Notes under the pieces: model-generated
Database searches by the model: none
What the model was told of the DNA's origin: nothing
What the model saw: the letters and a program-made list of their open reading frames with translations, nothing else
Assembly: GCA_014384025.1 (NCBI GenBank)
Contig: JACNGQ010000425.1
Location: forward strand, 1 to 57,504
Source: Planctomycetota bacterium
GTDB taxonomy: Bacteria > Planctomycetota > Phycisphaerae > Sedimentisphaerales > Anaerobacaceae
Direction: 5' to 3'
DNA: 57,504 nt
Shown here: positions 1 to 9,223 of the stretch, piece by piece
How the letters are laid out: each line of letters opens with the position of its first letter
Position numbering within the stretch: position 1 is the stretch's first letter
Program-made: the position numbers and the translations under genes

Positions 1-14
1 CCGGGGACAAGCTC
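1..14. repeat. 14-bp direct repeat, left copy
   Basis: CCGGGGACAAGCTC occupies the first 14 bases and recurs exactly at 2894-2907, on the other side of the STAND-nuclease gene. The left copy is cut by the window edge, so its full length is unknown. It may be a target-site-like duplication or just a dispersed intergenic phrase. Confidence 0.6.
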
Positions 15-201
15 ATATTATCTAATGGGACAAGAATGTGGTTGATCCGTTCGACTTCGCTCAGGTTGAAGAAGCATAAGATTATAGAATAATAGGGATT
101 TTGGGTTGGTTTTTGAGTGTTTTTTGTCGAAAATTGAGGTTATTTTGACTGTTTTAGAGAAAAAAACAGTGAAATACACTTATTTGTACGACCTTTTTCT
201 A

Positions 202-229
202 TTGAGATACGAACTAAATCACCTATAAT
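202..229 (+). promoter_or_regulatory. predicted sigma-70 promoter of the STAND-nuclease gene
   Basis: TTGAGA (202-207), a 16-base spacer and a perfect TATAAT (224-229) lie about 55 bases before the start codon at 284. This would give a short leader. The match is by eye only. Confidence 0.5.
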
Positions 230-283
230 TTCGCTAAAGTATGCGGAATTACTTGCGTTGACGAGAAATGGCGGTTTTGGAAA

Positions 284-2683
284 ATGCTAAGGTACGATTT
301 AGATAAATTGGGATGGTACGAATTTGAATATCTATGCCAGGTATTATTAAAGCATAAATTTGGTTTTGGAATTGAAGCGTGGGGTGGTACGAAAGACTGG
401 GGGCGAGATGCTTATTTTGAAGGCGAATTAAATTATCCCACAAAAAGGGAAGTTGGCCCCTTTCTTTTTCAATGTAAATTTGTAAATGGAGCAAACTCTG
501 CTGGTGCAAAAAACGACAAATTAATAATGAATTCGGTTAAAGCAGAATGCAATTCGATAAAGAACAAATTGCCTGATCAAAATGTTGAATTGAGTAAAAC
601 AGGAAGAAAAAGTGAATGGGATAACACTCCTAAAATATACACATTTATGTCTAATGCAATTTTAAGACCTTCCCTTAGAAAAAAAGTTGAAACGTGCGTC
701 AAAACAGTTCTTCCTGATTGTACATTTGTTAAGCAAGACGGGAAAGACATATGTGCGATGATAGATTTAACAACGGGAATTACACAAAGGTTTCCACAAA
801 TCCTATCTTTAAACGACTTGGAAATTCTTTTGAGTGATTGTGTTAATAAGGCCATCTTAAATAGAAGCGAAGCGGCTATAGAAGAAGCAAAAGAAATATG
901 TAAAGTATTTGTACCTACAGAAGCATATGCCAAAGCCTTAAGTGTCTTACACAAATTTCACTATGTAGTTTTAGAAGGACCACCTGAAGTTGGTAAAACA
1001 GCAATAGCAAGGATGATTGCTTTATCTTATATACCTGAGAGGTGGGAAGCAATTGAATGCCAAGAGCCTAATGATTTCTTGAGGAAATACAAAAAAAACA
1101 GAAGCCAAATATTTGTAGTAGACGATTCATTTGGAAGGACGGAATATAAGCCTGACAGAGTAAGCCTTTGGCAAGATGACTTGCCGTCAATTCTTAGAAA
1201 GATTGATAAACATCATTTGCTATTACTGACAAGCCGAAAACATTTGTTGGAAATGGCAAAAGATAAATTAGATATACCAGGAGCAAATCGTGATTTCCCT
1301 TTACCTGCCGAAGTTCTTGTTGATGTTTCCAGTTTAACACAATTAGAGAAAACATTAATGCTTTATAAGCATATGAAGAATACTGGATTGGACAAATCCA
1401 GAAAGAAACTGGTTTGTATGCTTGCTAAAAATGTAATTAAACATAATGGTTTCACTCCTGAGCGGATAAGGGAATTGGCACAAAAGGCAAAAGGGGTACG
1501 TTTTACTCCAGCACTTATTGAGGAAACCTTAAAAAATCCTACTGATAGAATGAGTAAAACTTACAGAGAGCTTCCCGTTGCACATAAATGGTTTATGATT
1601 TCAGTTTTACTCTATCCATCATATTTTTTTTCACGTACAAACAAAATTAAGGGGCTTTATGAAGTATTGTGTCCATCTGAAGAAATGCTTAATTTTAATA
1701 AAATCAAAACTCAATTATCCGAAGCTTTTATAAAAATTAGTTTGTTTCGTGATAAAAAAGAGAAGATTAATTGGATACATCCAAGCTGTGGAGATATGGT
1801 AGCAAAAGAACTTTCTGATAATCCAAAAGATAGAATACATTTCTTAAATCACTGTGATATCTCAGGTCTTAAATATGCTGTTTCGGTTGGAGGTGGATCT
1901 AAAGGTTCAGAAGTTTTGCCTGTTCTTAAAAGTTCCGAAGATTGGAAAATATTTAAGGCACGATTCAATGACAATATTGACATCTCATTAATTAATAACG
2001 TTTTTGATTCATTACAACAATTATCAAAAAGTAAGAAACATAACAAAAAAAAGCAATTACTTGAAAACGTATTTAAAGAAGTCATTTTAAAAGCTGTTAA
2101 GCACTTTAATGAAAAAGGTTGGCCAAGCAGTGAGTTGATCGTAATATTTAAAATCATAAAGAATTATCCAGATATCAAATTGTCATGTATAAAATATAAA
2201 GAAGTCTGGTTTCAATATGCTGATTCTGTGATGGAAATATTAGAAAGTGATTACGCCGAATGGAATTCATACATGGATATTGATGTTTTTGGGTCATTGA
2301 CAAGAAACATTATAGATTATAATCCACCTTTTTTTGATGATGAAAAGGTAAAGCATAAGTGGAAAGATGTTATAGAAACTTTTCTAAGGCGTGGCGAAGA
2401 TGAATCTTTAACATGTATTTGTGATCCTGAACCTCAAATAGCAGAAGAATTGTATGATAGTTACGACAATTCTAAAAGAACATTCGAAAAATTTTCAACA
2501 ATGGTTGCAAGTGAAAAACAAAATGTGAAATTTATGGAAATAAGCGAGAACTTTAATACATTGATGGAAGAAGTTGCTGACTATCTTCCACCAGAACCTG
2601 ATTATGATGGACACAGGGACGATGATTTATTCTTTAATCATTCAGATGGATATAGTATTGAGCAAATATTCAAAGATTTATGA
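284..2683 (+). CDS. Mrr-like nuclease / STAND NTPase fusion, probable anti-phage protein
   Basis: An 799-residue protein. The first ~70 residues look like a restriction-endonuclease-fold (Mrr type) domain: a GRD motif (D42) followed by F-Q-C-K-F (Q63, K65), the usual D...(E/Q)xK catalytic set. A P-loop NTPase follows with Walker A GPPEVGKT (232-239), a Walker B-like hydrophobic strand ending in DD (280-281) followed by SFG, and a downstream TSR. This layout matches the nSTAND3-type NTPases found in Avs-like and other defence proteins. The remaining ~400 residues are a charged, mostly helical region that could be the sensor. The gene is clearly more AT-rich than its neighbours and stands alone, which suggests transfer. 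The start has only a weak GGA upstream. A nuclease effector triggered by a phage protein is inference; family membership is judged by motif. Confidence 0.75.
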   Translation: MLRYDLDKLGWYEFEYLCQVLLKHKFGFGIEAWGGTKDWGRDAYFEGELNYPTKREVGPFLFQCKFVNGANSAGAKNDKLIMNSVKAECNSIKNKLPDQNVELSKTGRKSEWDNTPKIYTFMSNAILRPSLRKKVETCVKTVLPDCTFVKQDGKDICAMIDLTTGITQRFPQILSLNDLEILLSDCVNKAILNRSEAAIEEAKEICKVFVPTEAYAKALSVLHKFHYVVLEGPPEVGKTAIARMIALSYIPERWEAIECQEPNDFLRKYKKNRSQIFVVDDSFGRTEYKPDRVSLWQDDLPSILRKIDKHHLLLLTSRKHLLEMAKDKLDIPGANRDFPLPAEVLVDVSSLTQLEKTLMLYKHMKNTGLDKSRKKLVCMLAKNVIKHNGFTPERIRELAQKAKGVRFTPALIEETLKNPTDRMSKTYRELPVAHKWFMISVLLYPSYFFSRTNKIKGLYEVLCPSEEMLNFNKIKTQLSEAFIKISLFRDKKEKINWIHPSCGDMVAKELSDNPKDRIHFLNHCDISGLKYAVSVGGGSKGSEVLPVLKSSEDWKIFKARFNDNIDISLINNVFDSLQQLSKSKKHNKKKQLLENVFKEVILKAVKHFNEKGWPSSELIVIFKIIKNYPDIKLSCIKYKEVWFQYADSVMEILESDYAEWNSYMDIDVFGSLTRNIIDYNPPFFDDEKVKHKWKDVIETFLRRGEDESLTCICDPEPQIAEELYDSYDNSKRTFEKFSTMVASEKQNVKFMEISENFNTLMEEVADYLPPEPDYDGHRDDDLFFNHSDGYSIEQIFKDL

Positions 2684-2893
2684 TTTCAAGAGATATCTCT
2701 GGCCGAGTGGGATTGTCCCTACGTGGGGATGATGAGATTATATAGCATTTCTACCGGAGGCCAGCATGAGCATCATACAGTCACGCAGACACGAAGTGGT
2801 GGAGTGAAAAAAAATAGTGCGAACCGCAGGTAGAAATGCCCCCGACAGAAAAGCAGGTGAGCAGACACCGGGGGTAAACTAAGAAAGTAGCCG

Positions 2894-2907
2894 CCGGGGA
2901 CAAGCTC
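2894..2907. repeat. 14-bp direct repeat, right copy
   Basis: Exact second copy of CCGGGGACAAGCTC seen at 1-14. Together they bracket the STAND-nuclease gene and ~210 bases of its 3' flank. Confidence 0.6.
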
Positions 2908-2942
2908 TTTAAAATGATAATTGACGAATGATTTTTTTCTGG

Positions 2943-2962
2943 ATTCCTGCTTTCGCAGGAAT
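2943..2962. repeat. small palindromic repeat (8-bp stem, TTTC loop)
   Basis: ATTCCTGC, TTTC, GCAGGAAT form a perfect stem-loop followed by GACA. Elements of this type (GGATTCCTGC..GCAGGAATGAC) are common as dispersed intergenic palindromes in many bacteria. No T-run follows, so a terminator is less likely. Confidence 0.6.
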
Positions 2963-3016
2963 GACAGATAAAAAAACGGTGGGGCAGGCCGTTTCGATTG
3001 AATATTTACTATTGAC

Positions 3017-3124
3017 TATTTACTATTGGATTTGAGGAAAAGATTTTAGATTTAAGCTTTCATATTCGTTGGCTTTTCTTTGTACATATGTATGAATGAT
3101 TTAGATCGTGTGCCAGATCCCTCC
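3017..3124. repeat. diverged ~100-bp repeat, copy A
   Basis: It runs from TATTTACTATTGG to GTGTGCCAGATCC(C/T)TCC and aligns with 4096-4196 over its whole length, with small gaps. The best-kept parts are the two ends and the middle GGCTT..CTTT. The SDR gene sits between the two copies. Confidence 0.55.
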
Positions 3125-3349
3125 ACTCGGCTGCGCCTCGGTCGGGATGACAAACGAACGAGAATGAAAATTGCAGATCCTGACAGAAGTATACTGATGA
3201 TCCCCGGTAGTAAGCTTGGTGGGGCAGGCCCCACCTTACAAATTCGGGCAACCACTTGGGATTGCCACAACATTTGGATTGAATATTTACTATTTACTAT
3301 TTATTATTGTAAAGAATATTGCAGTAACATTTTTAATTGGAGATACATT

Positions 3350-4069
3350 ATGGAACTCAAAGGTAAAGTCGCAGTTATTACGGGGGCATCGAGCGGTATT
3401 GGTGAAGGGACGGCACGCGAATTAGCTAATGCGGGAATGAAGCTGGTGCTTACCGCCCGGCGCAAAGAGCTGCTCGATAAAATCGCGGCAAAGCTCGATA
3501 CGGAAACAGCCGTTATAGCCGGCGATATTACCGACGAGTCGTTACCACAGAAGCTGATTGACACGGCGACGGAAAGATTCGGCTCATGTGACGTGGTTTT
3601 TAACAACGCGGGCGTTATGATTGTCGGCAAGGCAGAGGACATTGACCTCGAAGCAGTCTGTAAGATGGTGCGTATCAATGTAGAGGCGGTGTTTCGATTG
3701 GCGATAATCGCGATGCGCCATATGATAAAGCAGGGCAGCGGTTACCTAATCAATACATCAAGCATCCTCGGCATGAAGGTGCGTATGACAACCGGAGCAT
3801 ACGCCGGGACGAAGTACGCCGTCGAAGCGCTAACCGAGGACCTGCGTATGCAGGCGTCCGGCACGGGTGTTCGTGTCTGCTGCCTTGAGCCCGGGCTTGT
3901 CGAAACACATTTGCAGGACCACTTCCCGGTCCACCCCAAGGACATGCTCAATATCAAGGCCCTGGTTCAGCCGGCAGATATCGGGCGGGTGATCCGCTTC
4001 GTGCTCGAACAGCCGGACCATGTGGCGATCCCGCGTATTCTCGTGTCACCTGCGGACCAGGGAATGTAG
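3350..4069 (+). CDS. short-chain dehydrogenase/reductase (SDR)
   Basis: A 239-residue classical SDR, the usual family length. It shows the Rossmann glycine motif TGASSGIG near residues 11-18, the NNAG structural motif, the catalytic serine in INTSS and YxxxK (Y-A-G-T-K). An arginine-rich stretch (TARR) after the second strand suggests NADP(H) preference. The start at 3350 is chosen because GGAG lies 7 bases upstream and translation begins directly at the Rossmann strand; a longer reading frame from 3080 is repeat DNA. The substrate cannot be told from sequence. It stands alone between two copies of a diverged repeat, so its context says nothing about pathway. Confidence 0.9.
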   Translation: MELKGKVAVITGASSGIGEGTARELANAGMKLVLTARRKELLDKIAAKLDTETAVIAGDITDESLPQKLIDTATERFGSCDVVFNNAGVMIVGKAEDIDLEAVCKMVRINVEAVFRLAIIAMRHMIKQGSGYLINTSSILGMKVRMTTGAYAGTKYAVEALTEDLRMQASGTGVRVCCLEPGLVETHLQDHFPVHPKDMLNIKALVQPADIGRVIRFVLEQPDHVAIPRILVSPADQGM

Positions 4070-4095
4070 CTTTCAAATGATTATTGATTATTGAT

Positions 4096-4196
4096 TATTT
4101 ACTATTGGGGTTGAGTGAAGGATTTCAAATTTCAGATTTGCCGGCTTGCCTTTATTTACACGTTTACAAATGTAATGCCGTGTGCCAGATCCTTCC
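4096..4196. repeat. diverged ~100-bp repeat, copy B
   Basis: Counterpart of 3017-3124, in the same orientation, beginning 27 bases after the SDR stop codon. It is preceded by ATTGATTATTGATT, part of the AT-rich element family also seen near 2996, 3277, 14699 and 43958. Confidence 0.55.
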
Positions 4197-4255
4197 GATT
4201 CGACTTCGCATTGCCTGGCTCAAGATAACGATATTATCCCCAAGGGAGAATATTG

Positions 4256-5710
4256 TTATTTCTTAGGTACCGGGATAGTGATGTCGATCTCTTTCACTGA
4301 GCCCAATACCGAGAGTGGTTCATCGAAATCCTCGGGCCTGCCAACGGCAAGGATTTGTACCTCATCGGGCCTGAGATATTTTTTAGCAACGCGGAGAACA
4401 TCCTTTTTGGTGACCTTCTCAACGTTTTCTTTGGTCTTCTGTAAAAAATCCAGCGGATAGTCATAATATGCATAGGTCATCAATCTTCCGACAATTTCAC
4501 CCTTTGTATCGAAATTGAATACAAACGAGTTCAGATAGCTGTCTTTAGCGAGGGCCAGCTCCTCGTCCGTAACCTCACTTTCAGTCATCTTTCTGACCTC
4601 ATCGGTCATAGCGCGAATGGCCTTTATGGTAGCCTCGGATTTGGTCTGGCAACCAACATAAAAAAGGCCGGGAAAGTCATAGTTGGCCGAATAGATTCCA
4701 AAAACAGAATATGCCAGTCCCTCGCGAGATCGTACGTTTTTGAAAAGACGGCTGGTAAATCCGCTGCCGAGAATGCGATTCATCAGAATTAACGCAAAAT
4801 AATCAGGGTCGCTCCTCAAACCGCCGATATGTCCAAGGTAGATGTTCGACTGGTTGACATCGTCTTTACGAATCATATTCACTGTTTTGGGGAATTCATA
4901 TTCTACCGAGGGGACCTTCGGTAATTGCTTATCGACTTTCTCCCACCCTTCGAAAGCTTTTTCGATTTTCCTTATCATTATGTCGGTGTCGAAATCACCC
5001 CAAATCCCAAGCATCATATTGTCGGGGCCAAAGAACTTTTTGTGAAAAGCAACCAGGTCATCACGGCTGATGCTGCCGATTGTGGCATACTCGGTATGCC
5101 TCGCGTAAACACTGTCAGAGCCGTAGATAAGCTTCTCAAATTCCCGGGCGGCTATTGACCCGACATCATCATTACGGCGGGCAATAGAGCTTTGATGCTG
5201 GATCTTTGCCAGCATGATTTTATCTTCACGAAAAGCCGGATTCATCAGCACATCGGCGAGGATGTCCAGCCCAACATCGATATCATTTTTCAGCACAGAA
5301 ACAGAGGCCGAACCGGAATTTAGACCGATGCCGGTTTCCACTGAGGCGGCTATAAGCTCCAACTGCTCGTCAATCTCGTCACCCGTCCTGCTGACCGTCC
5401 CGCCTGTGCGCATCACTGTTCCGGTGATGGCGGCCAAACCAATCTTGTCGGGCGGCTCATAAATCGAACCAGCCCGGATCCGGGCTGAGACACTGATAAG
5501 CGGCAGTTCATGGTCTTCGAGAAGAAACAACCGCATCCCATTTGTAAGGGTAACCTGCTGAACCTCAGGTATCTGTATGTCACCCAGTTTAGAATATTTC
5601 AACTGTTTGTAATGAAGGGGGGAGTTTTGTGTACAGCTTGTGACTATAAAGCACAATACAAGAATTCCAAAAATAACAGTTCTCCCGGCGGACGATTTAT
5701 AAGCTCTCAT
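4256..5710 (-). CDS. M16-family lipoprotein lacking the zinc motif (non-catalytic partner)
   Basis: A 484-residue protein with the insulinase/processing-peptidase fold: LTNGMRLFLLED opening strand, then an RAGS segment and a conserved C-terminal half. At the place of the HxxEH zinc motif it has GLAAITGTVMRTGG, so zinc ligands are missing and it should not be catalytic alone. The N-terminus is a lipoprotein signal (hydrophobic run, then VTSC with C26). AGGAG precedes the ATG. It lies 21 bases downstream of the active M16 gene and is surely co-transcribed. Paired active and inactive M16 subunits that form a heterodimer are well known (mitochondrial MPP and many bacterial pairs), so a periplasmic heterodimer is the natural reading. 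Confidence 0.85.
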   Translation of the reverse strand: MRAYKSSAGRTVIFGILVLCFIVTSCTQNSPLHYKQLKYSKLGDIQIPEVQQVTLTNGMRLFLLEDHELPLISVSARIRAGSIYEPPDKIGLAAITGTVMRTGGTVSRTGDEIDEQLELIAASVETGIGLNSGSASVSVLKNDIDVGLDILADVLMNPAFREDKIMLAKIQHQSSIARRNDDVGSIAAREFEKLIYGSDSVYARHTEYATIGSISRDDLVAFHKKFFGPDNMMLGIWGDFDTDIMIRKIEKAFEGWEKVDKQLPKVPSVEYEFPKTVNMIRKDDVNQSNIYLGHIGGLRSDPDYFALILMNRILGSGFTSRLFKNVRSREGLAYSVFGIYSANYDFPGLFYVGCQTKSEATIKAIRAMTDEVRKMTESEVTDEELALAKDSYLNSFVFNFDTKGEIVGRLMTYAYYDYPLDFLQKTKENVEKVTKKDVLRVAKKYLRPDEVQILAVGRPEDFDEPLSVLGSVKEIDITIPVPKK

Positions 5711-5731
5711 TTCGCTTCTCCTGTGAAAAAA

Positions 5732-7264
5732 TCATTTTTCAGTAATGGTAGTATCGATAATGCCCACTGTCTGGTTTTTGTTTGTAAAATATTGCTTGGC
5801 AACACGCTGGATATCCTCAGCGATAACTTTATCGATATCGTCAAGCTGCTTAAACAGATTTCGCCAATCGCCGGTAACAACATCGTAGAAAGTCAACTGG
5901 GAAGCAAGCCCGGAATTGGAATCAAGCTGTCGTATCAGGCCTGCCCGACTGCGTGTTTTTGCTTTGGCCAGCTCTTCGGGTAATACGGGTTCTGTTTTCA
6001 GCTTTTCGATTTCGGCGTAGATGGCCTCTTCACATTCCTGATTCGTATGGTCCCTGGCCGGTACAGCATAAAACAAAAACAAACCCGGATATTTGTTCCC
6101 GGGCATGCCCGGAAATCCCGAGGCGGCAACAGCAACCTTTTTTTCTTTGACAAGACTTTTGTATAACCGTGACGTGCGGCCGATACCTGCGATTTCCGTT
6201 ATAGCATCAAAGACCGCATTGTCAGAATGATTAATATTCGGCTTATGATAACCTATCAGTACAAAAGGCTGCGCCGGGTCCTGTACAATTACGCGGCGCT
6301 GCCCGAGTTGCGGCGGTTCGACAGTTTCGACCGGGTCGGGCTTGGGGCCGCTGGGAATTCGACTAAAATACTTCTCCGCCAGCTCTTTTATTTGCTTGGG
6401 ATTCACGTCCCCGACTATCGCAACGGTAAGATTGCTCGGTAAATAATACTTTTTGAAAAACATCTCAGCTTCGGAACGCGTGAGTGTCTCCAAGTCACTC
6501 ATATGCCCGACTATCGGCTCACCGTAAGGATGGGCTTTGTAAGCAATGGCTAAAAATTCCTCCAAGAGGCGTCCGACCGGCTGGCTTTCGGTGCTCAGAC
6601 GCCGCTCCTCCATTACCACGTCTTTTTCTTTATAGAATTCCCGCAGCACGGGATTGGCGAACCGGTCCGATTCCATAGACATCCAAAGTTCGATTTTATT
6701 TGAGGGAAGACTGAGTATATACTGGGTAGCATCCTGGCTGGTATAAGCATTGAAACCGGCGCCGCCCTCGCGGACTAAAGCCTCCTCAAATTCATCATGT
6801 ACCAGGTACTTTTGGATTTCTTCCTGCGCTTGCTCTAATTGCTTCTGGAGCTCTTCCAGCTTTACTTTATGCGCCCTGTCGCCTTTCCTTCGCTCGAGTT
6901 TCATCGCCTCAAAAGCCTGGTCGGCCAGTGCCAAAGCCTTAGCTTCCGACTCGTAGTCTGTGGTGCCAACAGTCCTGGTTCCCTTAAATGCCATATGCTC
7001 AAAGAGATGTGCCATACCTGTGATTCCCTTGACCTCGTCAACCGCACCAACATCGGCATAAGTGTGGAATGAAACCACGGGAGCTTCGTGCCGTTCAAGG
7101 ACCAAGAATTTCATGCCGTTGTCCAATGTAAATTCCGTCATCCGCTTTTCGAATGTCAACAAATCCTGAGCCCGGGCCGATTTTGGAGCCACAGTGGTCA
7201 TAACAAAAAGCAGAAGCATCACACCAATTACAAGGTACCTTAATTTTCGGATTTTATGCTTCAT
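5732..7264 (-). CDS. M16-family zinc metallopeptidase, exported
   Basis: A 510-residue insulinase-type peptidase. It carries the inverted zinc motif HLFEH (H86, E89, H90) and a plausible third ligand E198 in the MESDRF segment. About 60 residues of highly charged, Lys/Glu/Gln-rich sequence (roughly 104-165) sit between them and look like a coiled-coil insertion, longer than in typical M16 enzymes. The N-terminus is a Sec signal peptide ending near SARAQ. The start at 7264 has AGGAG 8 bases upstream; an upstream in-frame start at 7315 is less likely. It is the first gene of a two-gene unit with the zinc-less M16 lipoprotein. The likely role is periplasmic peptide or protein degradation. Confidence 0.9.
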   Translation of the reverse strand: MKHKIRKLRYLVIGVMLLLFVMTTVAPKSARAQDLLTFEKRMTEFTLDNGMKFLVLERHEAPVVSFHTYADVGAVDEVKGITGMAHLFEHMAFKGTRTVGTTDYESEAKALALADQAFEAMKLERRKGDRAHKVKLEELQKQLEQAQEEIQKYLVHDEFEEALVREGGAGFNAYTSQDATQYILSLPSNKIELWMSMESDRFANPVLREFYKEKDVVMEERRLSTESQPVGRLLEEFLAIAYKAHPYGEPIVGHMSDLETLTRSEAEMFFKKYYLPSNLTVAIVGDVNPKQIKELAEKYFSRIPSGPKPDPVETVEPPQLGQRRVIVQDPAQPFVLIGYHKPNINHSDNAVFDAITEIAGIGRTSRLYKSLVKEKKVAVAASGFPGMPGNKYPGLFLFYAVPARDHTNQECEEAIYAEIEKLKTEPVLPEELAKAKTRSRAGLIRQLDSNSGLASQLTFYDVVTGDWRNLFKQLDDIDKVIAEDIQRVAKQYFTNKNQTVGIIDTTITEK

Positions 7265-7425
7265 ATCGAATACTCCTTGGCTATTACATACTTTCGTGTT
7301 CTTTACCTTAAACACAGAAAAACTTAATACTCTTGCGACAATATTTTCAATAACAGATACAGATATTGATAGTCATTTTTTTCAAAAGTTGAAAAAGAAC
7401 TCATAGAAACGTACAATTCCCGGGA

Positions 7426-8955
7426 CTAATTGTACATAAAGTACGCCGTCGCTTTGCAATCATCACTTACTCCGATCCTTACCCAGTGCGCTGAAAAACC
7501 ATCCGGAAAAACGTGGTAGTTATATCCTCTCTCGCCCGGAACTTTAACCGGTTCGTACGATTTCCACGTTCCATTACCGAGAAAATCAACTTCTATCCAG
7601 AACCATACATCCTGCCTTGAGTCATGAGCAAAATGCACGACCTTCTTATCAAAGCCGGTCATCAAAAACGGGTCAGAAACCGTTCCAGCTTTCACAGGTG
7701 TTTCCCACCAGGGCCCGCCCCAGCCGCAGGGCTTACCCATCGACCACAAGTCATCAATATTTCCAAACCACAAACCCGACTGAGGCTGTCCCTGGTCATG
7801 GTCAATCTGGTCGGAAGCCATGACAAATAATCCGCGCCAGCAGCAAAAATCAGGAACGACGCGCAAATGACTACAAATTGGACGAATCCCCCATATCCGA
7901 CCTTCATAAGCAAAAGGCGGAAGGTCGTAAAACATCCCGTGAATATCCATCAACAAACGTTCGGTCTGAGCATGACGGATACGCATCCATTCGGTGTTCC
8001 ATGCATGATCCCATGAGTGTCCGGCCTTGGGAAGCAGATATCGAAGCCATTTACCCTGAACGAGCACGCGAAGCACAACAGAAGATTTCGTCCAGCCCGT
8101 GGCATAAATCGTATTACCGCCGTAAGAGTCACCTGAGGCGCTGCCGTGGACTTCCACGAAAGGATTTCGCTCGATAATCGTCCATTTTTTACCATCCCAT
8201 TGAGCCAATCTCCCGGCATCTCTCTGGCCGAGAAATTCCTTCTGGTCATAAGTATTGTTGGCAACAACAACCCGGCCCTGGGCGGTGTAGGCACTTTTGA
8301 AATGCTCTTTGGCATTTTTGATTTCCAGCTCCTTAACCAGATTGAACAGGAGCTTTGCTTTGAGGCTATGCACGTCAACCTCCCAGAAGCGGCCTTCCAT
8401 ACCAAGGAAATAGACTTTATTGTTCGGGTCGGTCAAGTGACTGACAGTGGCGGTCAAACGATAGTTCTTAAGTTGTTCAATTGTTCGAACGTTTCCATCG
8501 GCATCGATGGCGTGCGGGCCTATGAACGCCTGCCCGGATGGCCAGTGTGACATCCGATTTGCAAACGTTCCGGTAATCGAGGCCGGATGCCGCCGCATCG
8601 TCATATCTTCGCTTATCTCATAAAGACCGAGCCCCTTACCCTTAATATGCGATACATAGCCAATCGCCCAAAGCTTATCCGCCCAGGGAATCAGTGCTCC
8701 AATGCCGGCTTCAGAGTTACTGCCCAAACCCGGGGCCATAACCGTCAGATTGGGAAAGACCCCGTTTACGTGAATCGGAAGTTGTCCGGCACTAACATCG
8801 TCGCCGGAGGGAGTATTCGCATCAAGACCCTGAGCATACCCATATCCGCTGCCAAGAGCCAATGTCCACAGTACAGTTAAAGCGAACCATGCCCAACGCC
8901 GAAGATTTGTTGAATTACATATTTCCGAATATTGCAACCTTCCGCATTGCTTCAT
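7426..8955 (-). CDS. secreted protein of unknown function, propeller-like
   Basis: A 509-residue protein with an N-terminal signal peptide (hydrophobic run after RRWAW, ending near GYAQG). The mature part is rich in Trp, Gly and Asp with recurring short strands such as DKLWAIGYV, NKVYFLG and GRIWGI. That spacing suggests a beta-propeller or related all-beta fold, but I recognise no named family and see no catalytic motif. The start at 8955 is preferred over a TTG 18 bases upstream because AAGGA lies 7 bases before the ATG. It is on the same strand as the M16 pair, 161 bases upstream of it, and could be read with it or alone. Function is unknown. Confidence 0.75.
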   Translation of the reverse strand: MKQCGRLQYSEICNSTNLRRWAWFALTVLWTLALGSGYGYAQGLDANTPSGDDVSAGQLPIHVNGVFPNLTVMAPGLGSNSEAGIGALIPWADKLWAIGYVSHIKGKGLGLYEISEDMTMRRHPASITGTFANRMSHWPSGQAFIGPHAIDADGNVRTIEQLKNYRLTATVSHLTDPNNKVYFLGMEGRFWEVDVHSLKAKLLFNLVKELEIKNAKEHFKSAYTAQGRVVVANNTYDQKEFLGQRDAGRLAQWDGKKWTIIERNPFVEVHGSASGDSYGGNTIYATGWTKSSVVLRVLVQGKWLRYLLPKAGHSWDHAWNTEWMRIRHAQTERLLMDIHGMFYDLPPFAYEGRIWGIRPICSHLRVVPDFCCWRGLFVMASDQIDHDQGQPQSGLWFGNIDDLWSMGKPCGWGGPWWETPVKAGTVSDPFLMTGFDKKVVHFAHDSRQDVWFWIEVDFLGNGTWKSYEPVKVPGERGYNYHVFPDGFSAHWVRIGVSDDCKATAYFMYN

Positions 8956-9223
8956 AATGATTTCCTTCCTCAAAAACCTCAGAGCACCTACTTAAAATCA
9001 TTGCTTCCGAATTGGTTACAAATTTAAGATTAAAGATATTACGGTCAGCCAACTATGTCAATGATTAAAATTCCCAATAAGATAATCGTGCAGTGTATTG
9101 AGTTTGTATCAATGAAATGTATTCAAGATCAGATAAATACACAGCGAAATGAATAATGAGGTGTCGAGAAAAAATCTTTGCTGAATAAGGCGAATTCTCA
9201 GTACATAAGTCAGACGCTAATTT

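Larger units (their letters stand above)
2684..3349. other. 666-bp intergenic region made of repeat fragments
   Basis: No credible gene is seen. The stretch holds the right 14-bp direct repeat, a 20-base palindrome, two AT-rich TTTACTATT elements, two copies of GGTGGGGCAGGCC (2979-2991 and 3219-3231) and one copy of the ~100 bp repeat that recurs after the SDR gene. An in-frame upstream extension of the SDR reading frame crosses this repeat material and is not believed to be coding. Confidence 0.6.

Noticed and set aside
2700-2880. CCCCCGACAG...CACCGGGGG inverted repeat as a terminator of the defence gene
   Set aside because: The arms are short, the loop long and no T-run follows.
3080-3349. 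N-terminal extension of the SDR protein by ~90 residues
   Set aside because: It crosses dispersed repeat DNA, has no ribosome site, and the SDR fold starts exactly at the ATG at 3350.
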